Virus record (IMG/VR): IMGVR_UViG_3300044547_000229
Span: 1 to 43,889 of that record
Length of the DNA: 43,889 nt
Origin: a virus
Reading direction: 5' to 3' (one strand)
Shown here piece by piece: positions 32,366 to 40,828 of the stretch (within the stretch, counting starts at the first letter, position 1; the number at the start of each line of letters is the position of its first letter). The notes below the pieces were generated by a model that did not search any database, was not told the origin of the DNA, and saw only the letters and a list, made by a program, of their open reading frames with translations. The position numbers were made by a program, and so were the translations under genes.

Positions 32366-33196
32366 TTAACCGCCCCCACGACCGCGACCAGCCAAAGCGC
32401 CACCGCCGAGAGATCCGAGGCCGCCCATAATGCCTCCAATGATTCCAGACGTAGCCGATGCACCGGCAGCATTAGCCGCCATCTGGGACTGCTGGTTGCC
32501 GCCGTAGATGTTGCCGGCGTAAGCGCTCTCGGGCTGGAACAACATTCCCGGGTTAAATCCCTGGGCCTGGCCTAGGAAGCCTTGAGATCCGGCAAAGGCC
32601 TGGGACGGGCGTCCAAGCACCTGCTGGAACACGTCACCGTACACACCCTGGCCGGCTTGCAATGCGCCCATAGCCTGCTGCTGGCGCTGCTGTTGAAGGC
32701 CTGCACCTGCCATCTGGGAGCGTAGCGCCTCCTGGAATGCAGCATTGGGACTCTGAGCTATACCACGTGCGGAAGATGCCATACGGGACTGCTGCTGCGC
32801 CATGCGCTGCTGCTCCGGGGTCAACTGGCTGCCGGCCAATAGACCGGAGGTAGCGTTGGCAGCCAGGATGTCAGCAATCCGAGTCTGGTCCGGGGAAAAT
32901 CCTTGAATGGCAGCACGCGCCTGGGGACCGAGGCGGGAGATGTCGGCAATGTCACCGGCACGCGAGGCTGCACGGCTGGCGGCCTCGGTACGGCCCATAG
33001 CGGGGGCAATCTGCTGTTCGTACAGGCGCAGCAGCTCAGGCGTAGCCTGGTTGAGCAGGTCCATCTGCAGCGCCTGATACTTCGGGGCAAATTGAGCCTC
33101 GGCAGCATACCTTTCCGGTGCCAGTTGGAGCTGGGTACGAAGCGTATCCGCGGTCTCTTGGGCGTAGTTGCGTGGTGCTGGTGCGTCGACTGTCAT
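32366..33196 (-). CDS. Internal virion or DNA-transfer protein, 276 residues
   Basis: An Ala/Gln/Arg-rich helical protein (TADTLRTQLQLAPERYAAEA, QQQSRMASSARGIAQS), ending in a Gly/Ala-rich hydrophobic tail (GIIGGIMGGLGSLGGGALAG, then RGRGGG). This layout resembles P22-type ejection proteins such as gp7 and gp20 by composition and position. It overlaps the next gene by ATGA. Specific homology was not tested. Confidence 0.7.
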   Translation of the reverse strand: MTVDAPAPRNYAQETADTLRTQLQLAPERYAAEAQFAPKYQALQMDLLNQATPELLRLYEQQIAPAMGRTEAASRAASRAGDIADISRLGPQARAAIQGFSPDQTRIADILAANATSGLLAGSQLTPEQQRMAQQQSRMASSARGIAQSPNAAFQEALRSQMAGAGLQQQRQQQAMGALQAGQGVYGDVFQQVLGRPSQAFAGSQGFLGQAQGFNPGMLFQPESAYAGNIYGGNQQSQMAANAAGASATSGIIGGIMGGLGSLGGGALAGRGRGGG

Positions 33197-33597
33197 AAAT
33201 GCTTGGATGCTGCCCTATAGATCGGCATCGAGCCTTTCTTGTAGGTGGTTAGTTTGCCGTTGCGATAACCGATAGCCGGGAGAATTGCCGACTCCGGTGC
33301 GTCGTGAAAGAACTTAGCCGCCACTGCCATTGCGAATAGTGCGCAATCGGCGGCGAACTGGTGCCAGTACCAATGGTCGCCATTGGGATCGGACTTCTGC
33401 CAGGTCCACTCTTTAGGCTCCGGCCCCATCTGCCTCCAGCCTACCAGCACAGCGACAACGTGCCCGTCCTGCAGGGCCACCTTGAGCGTGCCCTGCTCGG
33501 CATGGAACATCACATAGTCCTCCACAGCCTCACGGGTCCAGCCTCGAAAGCTGTCCGGGAGCTTGTGCAATAGGTAGTCTGTGACGAGGGGGATCAA
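33193..33597 (-). CDS. GNAT-like or internal virion protein, 134 residues
   Basis: It begins MIPLVTDYLLHKLPDSFRGW and has a segment KVALQDGHVVAVLVGWRQMG followed by a Trp/His-rich stretch (WYWHQFAADCALFAMAVAAK) and an end AIGYRNGKLTTYKKGSMPIY. The strand-helix order and the final segment recall small GNAT-like phage proteins such as T7 internal virion protein A. This is a weak assignment. ATGA overlaps join it to the ejection protein and the fibre gene. Confidence 0.55.
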   Translation of the reverse strand: MIPLVTDYLLHKLPDSFRGWTREAVEDYVMFHAEQGTLKVALQDGHVVAVLVGWRQMGPEPKEWTWQKSDPNGDHWYWHQFAADCALFAMAVAAKFFHDAPESAILPAIGYRNGKLTTYKKGSMPIYRAASKHL

Positions 33598-34523
33598 GGC
33601 AGGATCTCTTGGAGGATTACTTGGGAGGTGGCGCGGGTATAACCAGAGCTATCAGTGTTGTTTGATGTTCTATTTAAATAAAAAACATTTGCAGCACTTC
33701 CGTATACCTTAACCCTGTAAGACACGGATGCTGTTGATGTAGGTGAATCAACGAATATAATAGGGACTATTGACTGAGTTGAGTTTGTATCCCCATCACT
33801 TGGTTGAACCCTGATTCCGTTTATTCTACTTCCGGCTGATGTCGGAATCCCAAGTTCTTGAACTGCAGCTCCAATAACACGCTCAAGAATAAACCCACAT
33901 TGAATAGCAACTTCGCATGATATATTGAATTGAACCAATACCTTTGAGGTGGCTGTTTGAGGAGTAATTGATGTGGTTAACTGCGTTATTTCAAGTGCGC
34001 CATTTCTAGTTGTTGGAAGCGTGTAAGTTACAACATCAGTGTAGTTTGTAAAAGAAACAGCCGGCCTCAACGCATTCAGCGTACTCCCAGTCGTAGTAAG
34101 GTTAGATCCAACGCTTAGGTTGGTCTCAATGTTTCCGACTGCCGTGGTAAATCTTCCCAGTATCTTTGGGGTGCTTCCATCAATTTGCAGCAGCTTGTCG
34201 GCAGTGATCGTGTTAGTGGCTATTTTAGCCGCAGTAACAGCCCCATCCTTAATATTGACGGTCGTTGCCGTCAGCACTAAGTCGGTCGTCGTAAGCGCCA
34301 CTGGGCTGGCACTCGATCCTGCACCATTACCAACTATTGTCTGATCGTTCTGAGCGTATAACGAAGGAAGCGGTACGGACTGAACTCCGAGCGTTATCGA
34401 CCCGCCATCTACCGTACCGGTGACGTCGACACTGGGCGTGCCTAGCAGGTTGAGAGTGGACGCATCCAGCGTGGTGGAGCTGGTGACGGTGGTTCCTGGC
34501 GTGACGGTGACAAAGAGTGGCAT
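33594..34523 (-). CDS. Tail fibre with AT-rich receptor-binding tip, 309 residues
   Basis: The N-terminal half (to about residue 165) is Thr/Ser/Gly-rich and shares the LLG/ILGR-x-EI-x-LGSNL-type repeat found in the 980-residue fibre (PKILGRFTTAVGNIETNLSV against KRLLGSDATGNSVQEIILGS). The C-terminal half is a beta domain with VLVQFNISCEVAIQCGFILE and ends TRATSQVILQEILP. The DNA of this half (about 33600-34040) is clearly more AT-rich than its surroundings, which suggests a tip acquired from another genome. Likely a receptor-binding protein attached to the nozzle. Confidence 0.72.
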   Translation of the reverse strand: MPLFVTVTPGTTVTSSTTLDASTLNLLGTPSVDVTGTVDGGSITLGVQSVPLPSLYAQNDQTIVGNGAGSSASPVALTTTDLVLTATTVNIKDGAVTAAKIATNTITADKLLQIDGSTPKILGRFTTAVGNIETNLSVGSNLTTTGSTLNALRPAVSFTNYTDVVTYTLPTTRNGALEITQLTTSITPQTATSKVLVQFNISCEVAIQCGFILERVIGAAVQELGIPTSAGSRINGIRVQPSDGDTNSTQSIVPIIFVDSPTSTASVSYRVKVYGSAANVFYLNRTSNNTDSSGYTRATSQVILQEILP

Positions 34524-34526
34524 AGG

Positions 34527-37500
34527 TTAGACGTCGGTTTTTCCGTAAAGTCGGAAAGGGATTGCGATGGATTTGACGCTGTAAATGTTCAACGCACCGG
34601 TGGTAGTGGTAACCACAGGCTGCATGGTAATGGAGTGGCGGCGCAAGCGAGCCTTCTGCGAGAACGATTGTACAAGCCCCGCTTGGAATCCGGCAGTGTT
34701 ACATCGAATACCCGGCAATGTAGAGTAATCCTCGCGATATGGGTCGAGGAAGTTGTTCCCGGAGTTGTTGGTGACGTAGGTTCCGCTGCCATAAATGTAG
34801 TAGGCCGTGCGGCTCTTGGTCTCGTTAGTGGCAATCGGGTAGGACTCATTCACACCATCAAAGTTGGCAGTGATGGAATAAGTCGGATTCCATGAGGCAA
34901 ACTCAAACTGCAGGTTGGTCCACTGCTTGTGGTCGACGTTGTTATCACCTGCATGGCCCCGGAAGGAGACCGAGGTGGCAATCTGTTGGATCGTGCCTAC
35001 ACGATTGCGGTCCTGCAGTGCCTGGTAGTCGAAGTTGTGGATGAACCCGCTGTTGTCAGCCCAGCAGAGCGTGTCTGTGCCAGCGACCACCAGACGAGTG
35101 TAATACCGTGGAACAAGCAGCGAGCCTTCCCAGTATCCTTCCCACGCTTGGTTCAGGAAGTTGTAGACCAGGGTGCGTTGGTTTGTCCCGTCGCCACCTT
35201 CCACCGGGACGCTCAGGATGTAGCGGTTGTTGTAGTAGGCCCCACATGACTTTCTCCAGTTAGCTTGGTCGATCTCCTCTATGACATCCTGAATCGGATC
35301 TGACAACGGCAGCACCACCGACTGGCTGATGCCAAACTCGGTCTGCTTGAGACTGATTACACCGCGCTGACTAAGGAAGACGATGTCTGACCCGGTGGAC
35401 GCAATAGACGCCTGGCTGATGCATCCAAACTCCCGGGTAACCTCGGTGAGCCGGGTAGTCGACAGGTCGCCGTAGAGGTTCTCCACAGCAAGAATGCTGC
35501 GTTCCTTGAAGACTATCAGCGTGGTCGTGTTGAACGGGTACAGGGCCACCACAGCGTCATTGGCACCGGTGTTCAATTTGAACTCATTCAGGATCGGGCT
35601 GTAGTGCAACGGATCCAGCACGTCAGACACTGCCAGGTAGTCGGGACCGTAGAGCAGCAGCAGGCGGTTTTGAAAGTATAAGCCTTCACGGCCAGCCGGG
35701 ACGTTTGCACCGGAGGCAGAGGACTTCTTGATCGTGCCAGTAACGGTGTCTGACGTAATTTCTTTCAGCGTCGAAGGATTTGAAGCTGAAACCGTAATTG
35801 CTGTGTAGTTAGCCCCAGGATTTACAATGGTAACAGACGTGACCTTGCCGTCTTCAATCGCTGCTGTGGCGCTTGCATTTGTTCCAGCGCCAGCAGTAAG
35901 CGTAAGTGTCGGTGCGGTAAGATAGCCTGCACCTTGATTGACAATGGTAAGCGCCGTCAGACCGTCTGTAGTCGGAACGATGATCGTGATTGTTGCTAGT
36001 GATGGAGAGTATCCAGTGCCACCATTAACAATGGTATACCCAGTCACCTTTCCGTTTGCAACGGTCAGCGTAATGTTGGCTGCTGATCCACCGCCACCGT
36101 TTGCATTGACCGTAGCCGTGGCGCTGAGATAGCCCGCCCCTGCATTTGTTATGTTTACCGCGGTGATCGTTCCAGATCCATTGATTGTCAGCGTAGCGGT
36201 CGCCGTAGTGCGTCCTATAGTGGCTGTTATGTTTGGGAAAGCCGCCGTGTTGAGAGAATCAAGCTCCTCGGAAGATCCGCTGAACAGCTTCAGCGAGTTC
36301 TTGTCAGTAGGGAAGACGTAGTAGATTCCGTTCGCAACACCTGCAGATACATTGCTGATGGTCACCTGATCACCAGCAACGAAAGGATGGTTCGGGACCG
36401 TGATGGTGTCGTCCGTATTTGATGACGCTACAATAGCATTGACCGATGCAATCCGGTTGAAGCCGTTATCAAGCGCCGATACAGGCACACCAGCATTGTA
36501 GGAGGCCTCCATTATCAACGGTAAGCCATCGTTGTAGAAGTCGCTGACGCCTTGCGTTACGTCGTACCCAGTCGTGTTGTTCGACAGTTCAAAGTAGTAC
36601 CGGTTGGCACTAGTGAGACCGGACGTAAGTTCAACCGGAGATGATCCAGTTTGAGCGGCTCCCTGGGATAAATGTAACGTGCAGACTCCTCCGCCCTTCA
36701 CGTTTACGAACATCGCGAAGCCTTGTCCGGCTGTGGTCGATGTTACAGTCCACAGGTTTGGAGCCACACCAACCTGAACAACCTCAATCCGATCACCGGA
36801 CTCCATGTCTGGCGGGACGTTGAGAGTCACCGTATCGTTGGCAGTATTGACGTCTGCGCCGGTGAAATAGTACCGGGCATTGCCGGGTCGCAGCATGACC
36901 ACCGCATTGGTAGCCTGCATCAGACGCACCGGGCTGTAGATGTCGTGCCCGTTCATCGGTATCTCCAGGTCCGACTGGTTGGGTCGTACCAGATACATCC
37001 GGCCCTGACCGCCATCTTCTGTTGCCAATGTACGGGCCTCGTTGGTGGCCACAACTAGGGCTTGGTAGCCGGTGTCAGGATCGCGGAAAGGCAGCACACC
37101 GAGGATGTCGGTGAAGGCATCTGTGGAGCTGTAGAATTGGACGTTTTTGTTTACCGGCGGCCCAGCAAACGAGATTGCCGCCGTCGACATTGAGACGTTG
37201 GTGTTTGCGTCATCCAAAATGCATCTGGTTCCATTAGGGAACACCAATGAGTTTATGCTTTGATCGGAGCAAACGATGGATCCGGCAGGGATAGTGGTTC
37301 CGCTCACTCCCACCGCTGTTGCAGAGCTTGAGGTGACCGTGACCGTCCTAGTTGCAGTAGTCCATTTACCGCCCCACTTAGGCTGCACAATGCCCCACCT
37401 GTTTGTGATGAGCTGATTCTGGAAGATCCGGTTGATCGCCTGGCTGACGTACTGCGCCGGCACCTGGGCGGGATCTAGGCGGCTGATTACACCTTTGAAC

Positions 37501-37538
37501 CCATCGTCGACCGACATGATCTCGGGTAAGTCGGGCAT
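34527..37538 (-). CDS. Tail nozzle or tubular protein B-like, 1003 residues
   Basis: I take the ATG at 37538 (MPDLPEIMSVDDGFKGVISR), one base after the adaptor stop; the longer frame would need a TTG start inside the adaptor gene. The first 60 residues (QAINRIFQNQLITNRWGIVQ) and the C-terminal half (FQNRLLLLYGPDYLAVSDVL, RGVISLKQTEFGISQSVVLP, YILSVPVEGG) match phage nozzle or stopper proteins. About four insert repeats (for example ITAVNITNAGAGYLSA and LTALTIVNQGAGYLTA) lie in the middle, encoded at about 35760-36220. It would form the distal tail through which DNA leaves. Confidence 0.75.
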   Translation of the reverse strand: MPDLPEIMSVDDGFKGVISRLDPAQVPAQYVSQAINRIFQNQLITNRWGIVQPKWGGKWTTATRTVTVTSSSATAVGVSGTTIPAGSIVCSDQSINSLVFPNGTRCILDDANTNVSMSTAAISFAGPPVNKNVQFYSSTDAFTDILGVLPFRDPDTGYQALVVATNEARTLATEDGGQGRMYLVRPNQSDLEIPMNGHDIYSPVRLMQATNAVVMLRPGNARYYFTGADVNTANDTVTLNVPPDMESGDRIEVVQVGVAPNLWTVTSTTAGQGFAMFVNVKGGGVCTLHLSQGAAQTGSSPVELTSGLTSANRYYFELSNNTTGYDVTQGVSDFYNDGLPLIMEASYNAGVPVSALDNGFNRIASVNAIVASSNTDDTITVPNHPFVAGDQVTISNVSAGVANGIYYVFPTDKNSLKLFSGSSEELDSLNTAAFPNITATIGRTTATATLTINGSGTITAVNITNAGAGYLSATATVNANGGGGSAANITLTVANGKVTGYTIVNGGTGYSPSLATITIIVPTTDGLTALTIVNQGAGYLTAPTLTLTAGAGTNASATAAIEDGKVTSVTIVNPGANYTAITVSASNPSTLKEITSDTVTGTIKKSSASGANVPAGREGLYFQNRLLLLYGPDYLAVSDVLDPLHYSPILNEFKLNTGANDAVVALYPFNTTTLIVFKERSILAVENLYGDLSTTRLTEVTREFGCISQASIASTGSDIVFLSQRGVISLKQTEFGISQSVVLPLSDPIQDVIEEIDQANWRKSCGAYYNNRYILSVPVEGGDGTNQRTLVYNFLNQAWEGYWEGSLLVPRYYTRLVVAGTDTLCWADNSGFIHNFDYQALQDRNRVGTIQQIATSVSFRGHAGDNNVDHKQWTNLQFEFASWNPTYSITANFDGVNESYPIATNETKSRTAYYIYGSGTYVTNNSGNNFLDPYREDYSTLPGIRCNTAGFQAGLVQSFSQKARLRRHSITMQPVVTTTTGALNIYSVKSIAIPFRLYGKTDV

Positions 37539-37539
37539 A

Positions 37540-38463
37540 TTATCGGCCTGGGACAATTATCTGGCGCACATACTTCTCTTGAAGAGCCACCTTGTCGATC
37601 TCCTTGGTCAGCTCAACCTCACCGAGCTCAAGGAAGGTGTTGCCTAGGTCGATCTTGCCATCTACCCGGAGCATTTGGCCGGCAGCCTTCAACGAACACA
37701 CCTCGCAGAAGCGATAGGGGAAAGCATAAGCAGTAGCCTCGCCGGCAGTCGAAAGCAGCGGAGGGCTCTTACGAAACTCAATCCAGACAAACGGGAGCTG
37801 CTCACCAATCAGGATACCGTAATCGGTGAGCGTGTAGGCTGGCTCATGCTGCCTCCAGGTTATCCGGGGGTCAGTAGGCCATACACTGAATGTCTCGCCA
37901 ATCTCGACAGCCCGGGTAGTCCCGCTTGGGTTGAGCTGTTGGTTGATGTAGCGCAGGAACTTGTTCAGTTGTCCCCAGAAGGAAGCGTTGGTGGGAACAG
38001 TTCCGGCGGAAGCAGTCGCAAAGAGCTGGTAGTATTCCTGGTCCTCAGGGTACAGCACGATGTCGCCGATGTTGTAGACGGTCGTCGTATCCCAGGTCGC
38101 AGTGCTGCCGTAGCTCGGCTGTGCCAGCGCCCAGAACTGCGAGTTCAGCGTTCCTCCAGGGCCGTTGAGAGTCGGAGGGTTGTTGGAGTTGATGGCCCCA
38201 ACGTACTGGTAGTACTTCTGCTCGGTGGGGTAGTAGACCACCATGCCACCGGAGTAGACCTGCGCCGCGCTGTAGTTGGCCGCAAAATACTCCTGCTGAT
38301 ACACGGTCTGCTCGGGCCAGTTGAAGCACTCCCAGGCGCTCCGTAATGACATGGAGATGAACGTGCGGAAGAGATTAGACTCCTCGGTCGTTAGCGATGA
38401 GAAAACGCGCCCAGTGAGCTCACAGGCACGCTGCAGTACATAGTCGTAGGTGACGGTTCTCAT
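37540..38463 (-). CDS. Head-tail adaptor (tubular protein A-like) with carbohydrate-binding-like inserts
   Basis: The helical N-terminus (TYDYVLQRACELTGRVFSSL, FRTFISMSLRSAWECFNWPE) and the C-terminal part (YRFCEVCSLKAAGQMLRVDG, then LGNTFLELGEVELTKEIDKV) fit podovirus adaptors. Between them are two repeats, at about 65-112 and 122-165, of the form VY-x-x-G-[DM]-[IV]-V-x-Y, YYQ, a Pro/Thr turn and a final FW. They resemble CBM5/12 chitin-binding-type modules. The protein would join the portal ring to the nozzle; the inserts may decorate the tail collar. Confidence 0.72.
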   Translation of the reverse strand: MRTVTYDYVLQRACELTGRVFSSLTTEESNLFRTFISMSLRSAWECFNWPEQTVYQQEYFAANYSAAQVYSGGMVVYYPTEQKYYQYVGAINSNNPPTLNGPGGTLNSQFWALAQPSYGSTATWDTTTVYNIGDIVLYPEDQEYYQLFATASAGTVPTNASFWGQLNKFLRYINQQLNPSGTTRAVEIGETFSVWPTDPRITWRQHEPAYTLTDYGILIGEQLPFVWIEFRKSPPLLSTAGEATAYAFPYRFCEVCSLKAAGQMLRVDGKIDLGNTFLELGEVELTKEIDKVALQEKYVRQIIVPGR

Positions 38464-38466
38464 TGG

Positions 38467-38715
38467 TTACTTCCAGGATTTGCAGGCCCAGTACTTGGCG
38501 GAGAGTTTAGTGCCGGGGTTGTCGCAGCCGTGACGGGCGTTGAAGCTCTTCTTGTTGTCCGGGATGTGCTTCTTGATGGTCATGCCCGGATCGCCAAAAC
38601 GCACTAGGGCAACCTTATTGCCCTCCTTAGCGAGCACCGCGGACTTCTTGCTTTCGCCAGGGGTGGCCTTGGGCTTGTTATAGCCCGAGAACTTGTTTCC
38701 CTTGTAGTTGATCAT
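38467..38715 (-). CDS. Small basic phage protein, 82 residues
   Basis: I take the ATG at 38715, overlapping the lipoprotein stop (ATGA), giving MINYKGNKFSGYNKPKATPG. It has KSAVLAKEGNKVALVRFGDP and ends FNARHGCDNPG followed by KYWACKSWK. This matches a small conserved protein of podoviruses with NKPK-TPG, IRFG and RH-YW elements (from memory; family function unknown). The gene at 1-86 has the same position in cassette A. Confidence 0.68.
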   Translation of the reverse strand: MINYKGNKFSGYNKPKATPGESKKSAVLAKEGNKVALVRFGDPGMTIKKHIPDNKKSFNARHGCDNPGTKLSAKYWACKSWK

Positions 38716-38936
38716 TGGCTCTTCGGTAAAACGTACCAACCTGCCGGCAGCACCACCTTAGATGGCCCCACCAGCTTCTTATCAGAATCGAATCCGTACA
38801 CGCTGGCCTTCACCGGCTGGGCCAGCATCACAGGATCACCGGAAGGGACCAGGACCACCTTCGTCTGCTGGCAACCCAGGCAGATCGGCAACACGGCCAG
38901 CCAGATCATTCTTGAGATCATCAGGTGCTTTGCCAT
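38712..38936 (-). CDS. Small lipoprotein, candidate outer-membrane spanin (cassette B)
   Basis: I take Met at 38936 (MAKHLMISRMIWLAVLPICL). The hydrophobic signal runs into a Cys-containing end (PICLGCQQTK), which is lipobox-like but not canonical. The mature part (VVLVPSGDPVMLAQPVKASV, ending PAGWYVLPKSQ) is a paralogue of 83-325. A second gene (38836-39009) overlaps its first half in another frame, as in Rz/Rz1 pairs. Likely part of the final step of lysis. Confidence 0.68.
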   Translation of the reverse strand: MAKHLMISRMIWLAVLPICLGCQQTKVVLVPSGDPVMLAQPVKASVYGFDSDKKLVGPSKVVLPAGWYVLPKSQ

Positions 38937-39009
38937 GTTGCACATCGGTGGGTGGTGTTTCGCGGAGGAAATCCAGCAGAGCCTTGAGGATCTGATAGAT
39001 CCAGTTCAC
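38836..39009 (-). CDS. 57-residue candidate inner-membrane spanin, nested with lipoprotein gene
   Basis: The GTG start (39009-39007) overlaps the TGA of the holin-like gene, and TGA lies at 38838-38836. The product begins NWIYQILKALLDFLRETPP after the start residue, an amphipathic or membrane-active N-terminus, then a polar, Pro/Gly-rich tail. It occupies the same slot as 234-389 in cassette A but shows little sequence identity. It overlaps the lipoprotein gene by 101 bases. Conserved position supports it; function is inferred. Confidence 0.5.
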   Translation of the reverse strand: MNWIYQILKALLDFLRETPPTDVQHGKAPDDLKNDLAGRVADLPGLPADEGGPGPFR

Positions 39010-39197
39010 GGCTTAGGAGCTTCGGCTTCCTTGGCATCCTTAGCCATGATAAGGCCGATTCCGGCGGTCACCGCTGCGATGGTCGAAGCGATGTCGATGT
39101 TGGTGCTGGGATCGGCGTCGAAGGTGGCCCGAAGGGCCCCACCAACAGCGACGAGGATAGCACCAACACCAGCGAGAGTTGTTTTCGTGTTTTTCAT
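39006..39197 (-). CDS. Small membrane protein, holin-like (cassette B)
   Basis: The 63-residue protein has hydrophobic segments GVGAILVAVGGALRATF (10-26) and IASTIAAVTAGIGLIMA (36-52) separated by DADPSTN, and a charged end KDAKEAEAPKP. It is the positional match of 386-583. Topology fits a small holin. Coupled by ATGA to the upstream membrane-protein gene and by GTGA to the spanin-like gene. Confidence 0.6.
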   Translation of the reverse strand: MKNTKTTLAGVGAILVAVGGALRATFDADPSTNIDIASTIAAVTAGIGLIMAKDAKEAEAPKP

Positions 39198-39364
39198 TTG
39201 GATTTAAATAAGCGATACGCTCCGTAACAGGCGCAAAGTAAGCCTATCAGCGCGGTGATAAGCCTTACCCAGTCAGTGAGCACTGGAATAAACGAAACAG
39301 CGGTGGCACCTGCCGCTGCTGCTAGGCTTAGTCCAGGGCTGGTGCTGCTGTTCGTTGGTTCCAT
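39194..39364 (-). CDS. 56-residue two-helix membrane protein (cassette B)
   Basis: ATG at 39364-39362 overlaps the TAA of the upstream gene (TAATG); TGA at 39196-39194. Segments SLAAAAGATAVSFIPVL and VRLITALIGLLCACYGAYRL are likely membrane helices, with a basic end (FKSK). It is the positional match of 580-774. Holin or antiholin candidate. Confidence 0.6.
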   Translation of the reverse strand: MEPTNSSTSPGLSLAAAAGATAVSFIPVLTDWVRLITALIGLLCACYGAYRLFKSK

Positions 39365-39513
39365 TACTCGGATTTAGGCTGTGCGGCTGCGACTATGAGG
39401 TCAACAAGCGGAAGGGCTGCACGGGCGTTAGCAACGCCACCAGCCTTAACCGCGATGTCGATGAGTTGGAGGAGGCTATTGGCCTGCTCCTGGGTGAGTT
39501 CGATCTTGATCAT
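39364..39513 (-). CDS. 49-residue conserved small protein (cassette B)
   Basis: ATG at 39513-39511 overlaps the stop of the 132-residue gene. The product (MIKIELTQEQANSLLQLIDI, then VKAGGVANARAALPLVDLI) is homologous to the 52-residue protein at 783-941. DNA identity is clearly lower than protein similarity, a sign of purifying selection. Function unknown. Confidence 0.7.
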   Translation of the reverse strand: MIKIELTQEQANSLLQLIDIAVKAGGVANARAALPLVDLIVAAAQPKSE

Positions 39514-39908
39514 GCGGAGGGAGCGTCAGCGATAACCACAGGCTCCGCAACCTTAACCGGAGGCGGCACCGGAACCCACGGCAGCGGAGGAGCGATGATC
39601 GGAGGATTGATCTGGTCGTTGATCTGCTGCGTGACGTTCGCTTCGATGGCGGTCTTATCGACTCCATTGGCGTAGCACCAGTTCAAGACCTGTTCCTGCG
39701 TCAGGTCAGGATATGGCGTAAAGCTACCAGACGGCGGCTGGAACGAGCATGAGCCGTAGCAGGTGCCGCTGTAGGTCTTTGCGTCGTCGCCGGTGCCGAT
39801 GGTTTCAATGCCGTTGCAGCGCCAATCGGCGGTGATTACAACATCGGTGAGGGAGCCTTCGGTCGGCTTAACGAGAAGGCGTTCGATGATCCAGAGGATG
39901 GTAGGCAT
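39510..39908 (-). CDS. 132-residue fibre-associated phage protein (cassette B)
   Basis: It begins MPTILWIIERLLVKPTEGSL and keeps the Cys-rich core and the YPDLTQEQVLNWCYANGVDK segment of 938-1348, with a short insertion (ETIGTGDDAKT) in the first half and a shortened Pro-rich tail. DNA similarity to copy A is high but less than that of the fibre core. It follows the fibre gene by 11 bases. Function unknown. Confidence 0.7.
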   Translation of the reverse strand: MPTILWIIERLLVKPTEGSLTDVVITADWRCNGIETIGTGDDAKTYSGTCYGSCSFQPPSGSFTPYPDLTQEQVLNWCYANGVDKTAIEANVTQQINDQINPPIIAPPLPWVPVPPPVKVAEPVVIADAPSA

Positions 39909-39919
39909 AGTCTTTTAGA

Positions 39920-40828
39920 TTAGGCGGCTGCGATTGTGGTGATGGTGCCAGAGCTTCCACGGAACTTCAGCGCACCGGATTCAACGTAGAGTTGGCCGCC
40001 AGTGACGTTAGCCGTAGGAGCGGTTCCGTTGGCGATCTGGATCGTTTTTGCAGCGGTGGTTCCGGCTGTGGTAAGACCCACCAGCAAATTCCCACTCGCA
40101 TCGAGGGTCATTGCTTGAACGAACGCATTTGCTCCACTGATGGCGTTACCAGCGGTTCCAGCGGGAGCGGTAAACCATTGGAATCCGGTTCCGATGATGT
40201 GCTTGTAAGCTACACCATTGGCAATGTAGATGTCGTTTGTACCGTCGTTAAAAGCGTTATTAAACGAAGCAAGACCAAGAGAACCACTTCCCTGAATGGA
40301 ATTTCCTCCGGGGAATTGAATCACGGAACGATTGCTGCCACCCCACGCACTCGGCGTAACCCCCACGCCCAACCCCGTAGAGTTCAGGGTCATGGCGGTG
40401 GTGGCATTGATTCCAAACTCTAGCGCACCACCGTTGGCGAACAGATATTCAGAATTCGCATTATCCACAGCATTTGAAAAACCAATGAACGAACCACGGC
40501 GCATCTGGATGTCACCACTACCTGTAACAGCAGTGTTGATGCAGAACTTGTTTGTTGCACTAGTGGTTCCTAGGTGGAGAGCGACAGCGGGGGTAGCGTA
40601 ATTAATACCCACCCGATTGTTCGTCGAATCAACCTTCAGCGTCGAGGTGTCCACCGTCAGATCGCCGGTGATGGTGGCGGAGCCAGGTACGACGATGTTG
40701 TTGCCGCTCGGGCCGACTGCCGTGTACAGCTCCGTGAAGTTCAGATTGCAGTAATCGAACGCTGTACGAAGCGGCGTTCCCGTTCCGTCGTTCGGCGATG
40801 CGCCGATATTGATAGTTTGCTTTGACAT
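39920..40828 (-). CDS. Tail fibre without S74 domain (fibre B)
   Basis: The 302-residue protein has an N-terminal module [39 protein letters not shown], common in phage fibres and different from fibre A. From about residue 50 it shares fibre A's core ([20 protein letters not shown] onward). Its C-terminus is short ([20 protein letters not shown], then TIAAA) and replaces the S74 chaperone. It may be a shorter fibre, one needing a separate chaperone, or the product of recombination that removed the chaperone. Confidence 0.82.
   Translation of the reverse strand: MSKQTINIGASPNDGTGTPLRTAFDYCNLNFTELYTAVGPSGNNIVVPGSATITGDLTVDTSTLKVDSTNNRVGINYATPAVALHLGTTSATNKFCINTAVTGSGDIQMRRGSFIGFSNAVDNANSEYLFANGGALEFGINATTAMTLNSTGLGVGVTPSAWGGSNRSVIQFPGGNSIQGSGSLGLASFNNAFNDGTNDIYIANGVAYKHIIGTGFQWFTAPAGTAGNAISGANAFVQAMTLDASGNLLVGLTTAGTTAAKTIQIANGTAPTANVTGGQLYVESGALKFRGSSGTITTIAAA
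40076..40680. repeat. 605-bp near-identical repeat, copy 2 (inside fibre B)
   Basis: Direct repeat of 1838-2442, offset 38238 bases, with about three substitutions seen by eye. Both boundaries lie within fibre coding sequence. Confidence 0.92.
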
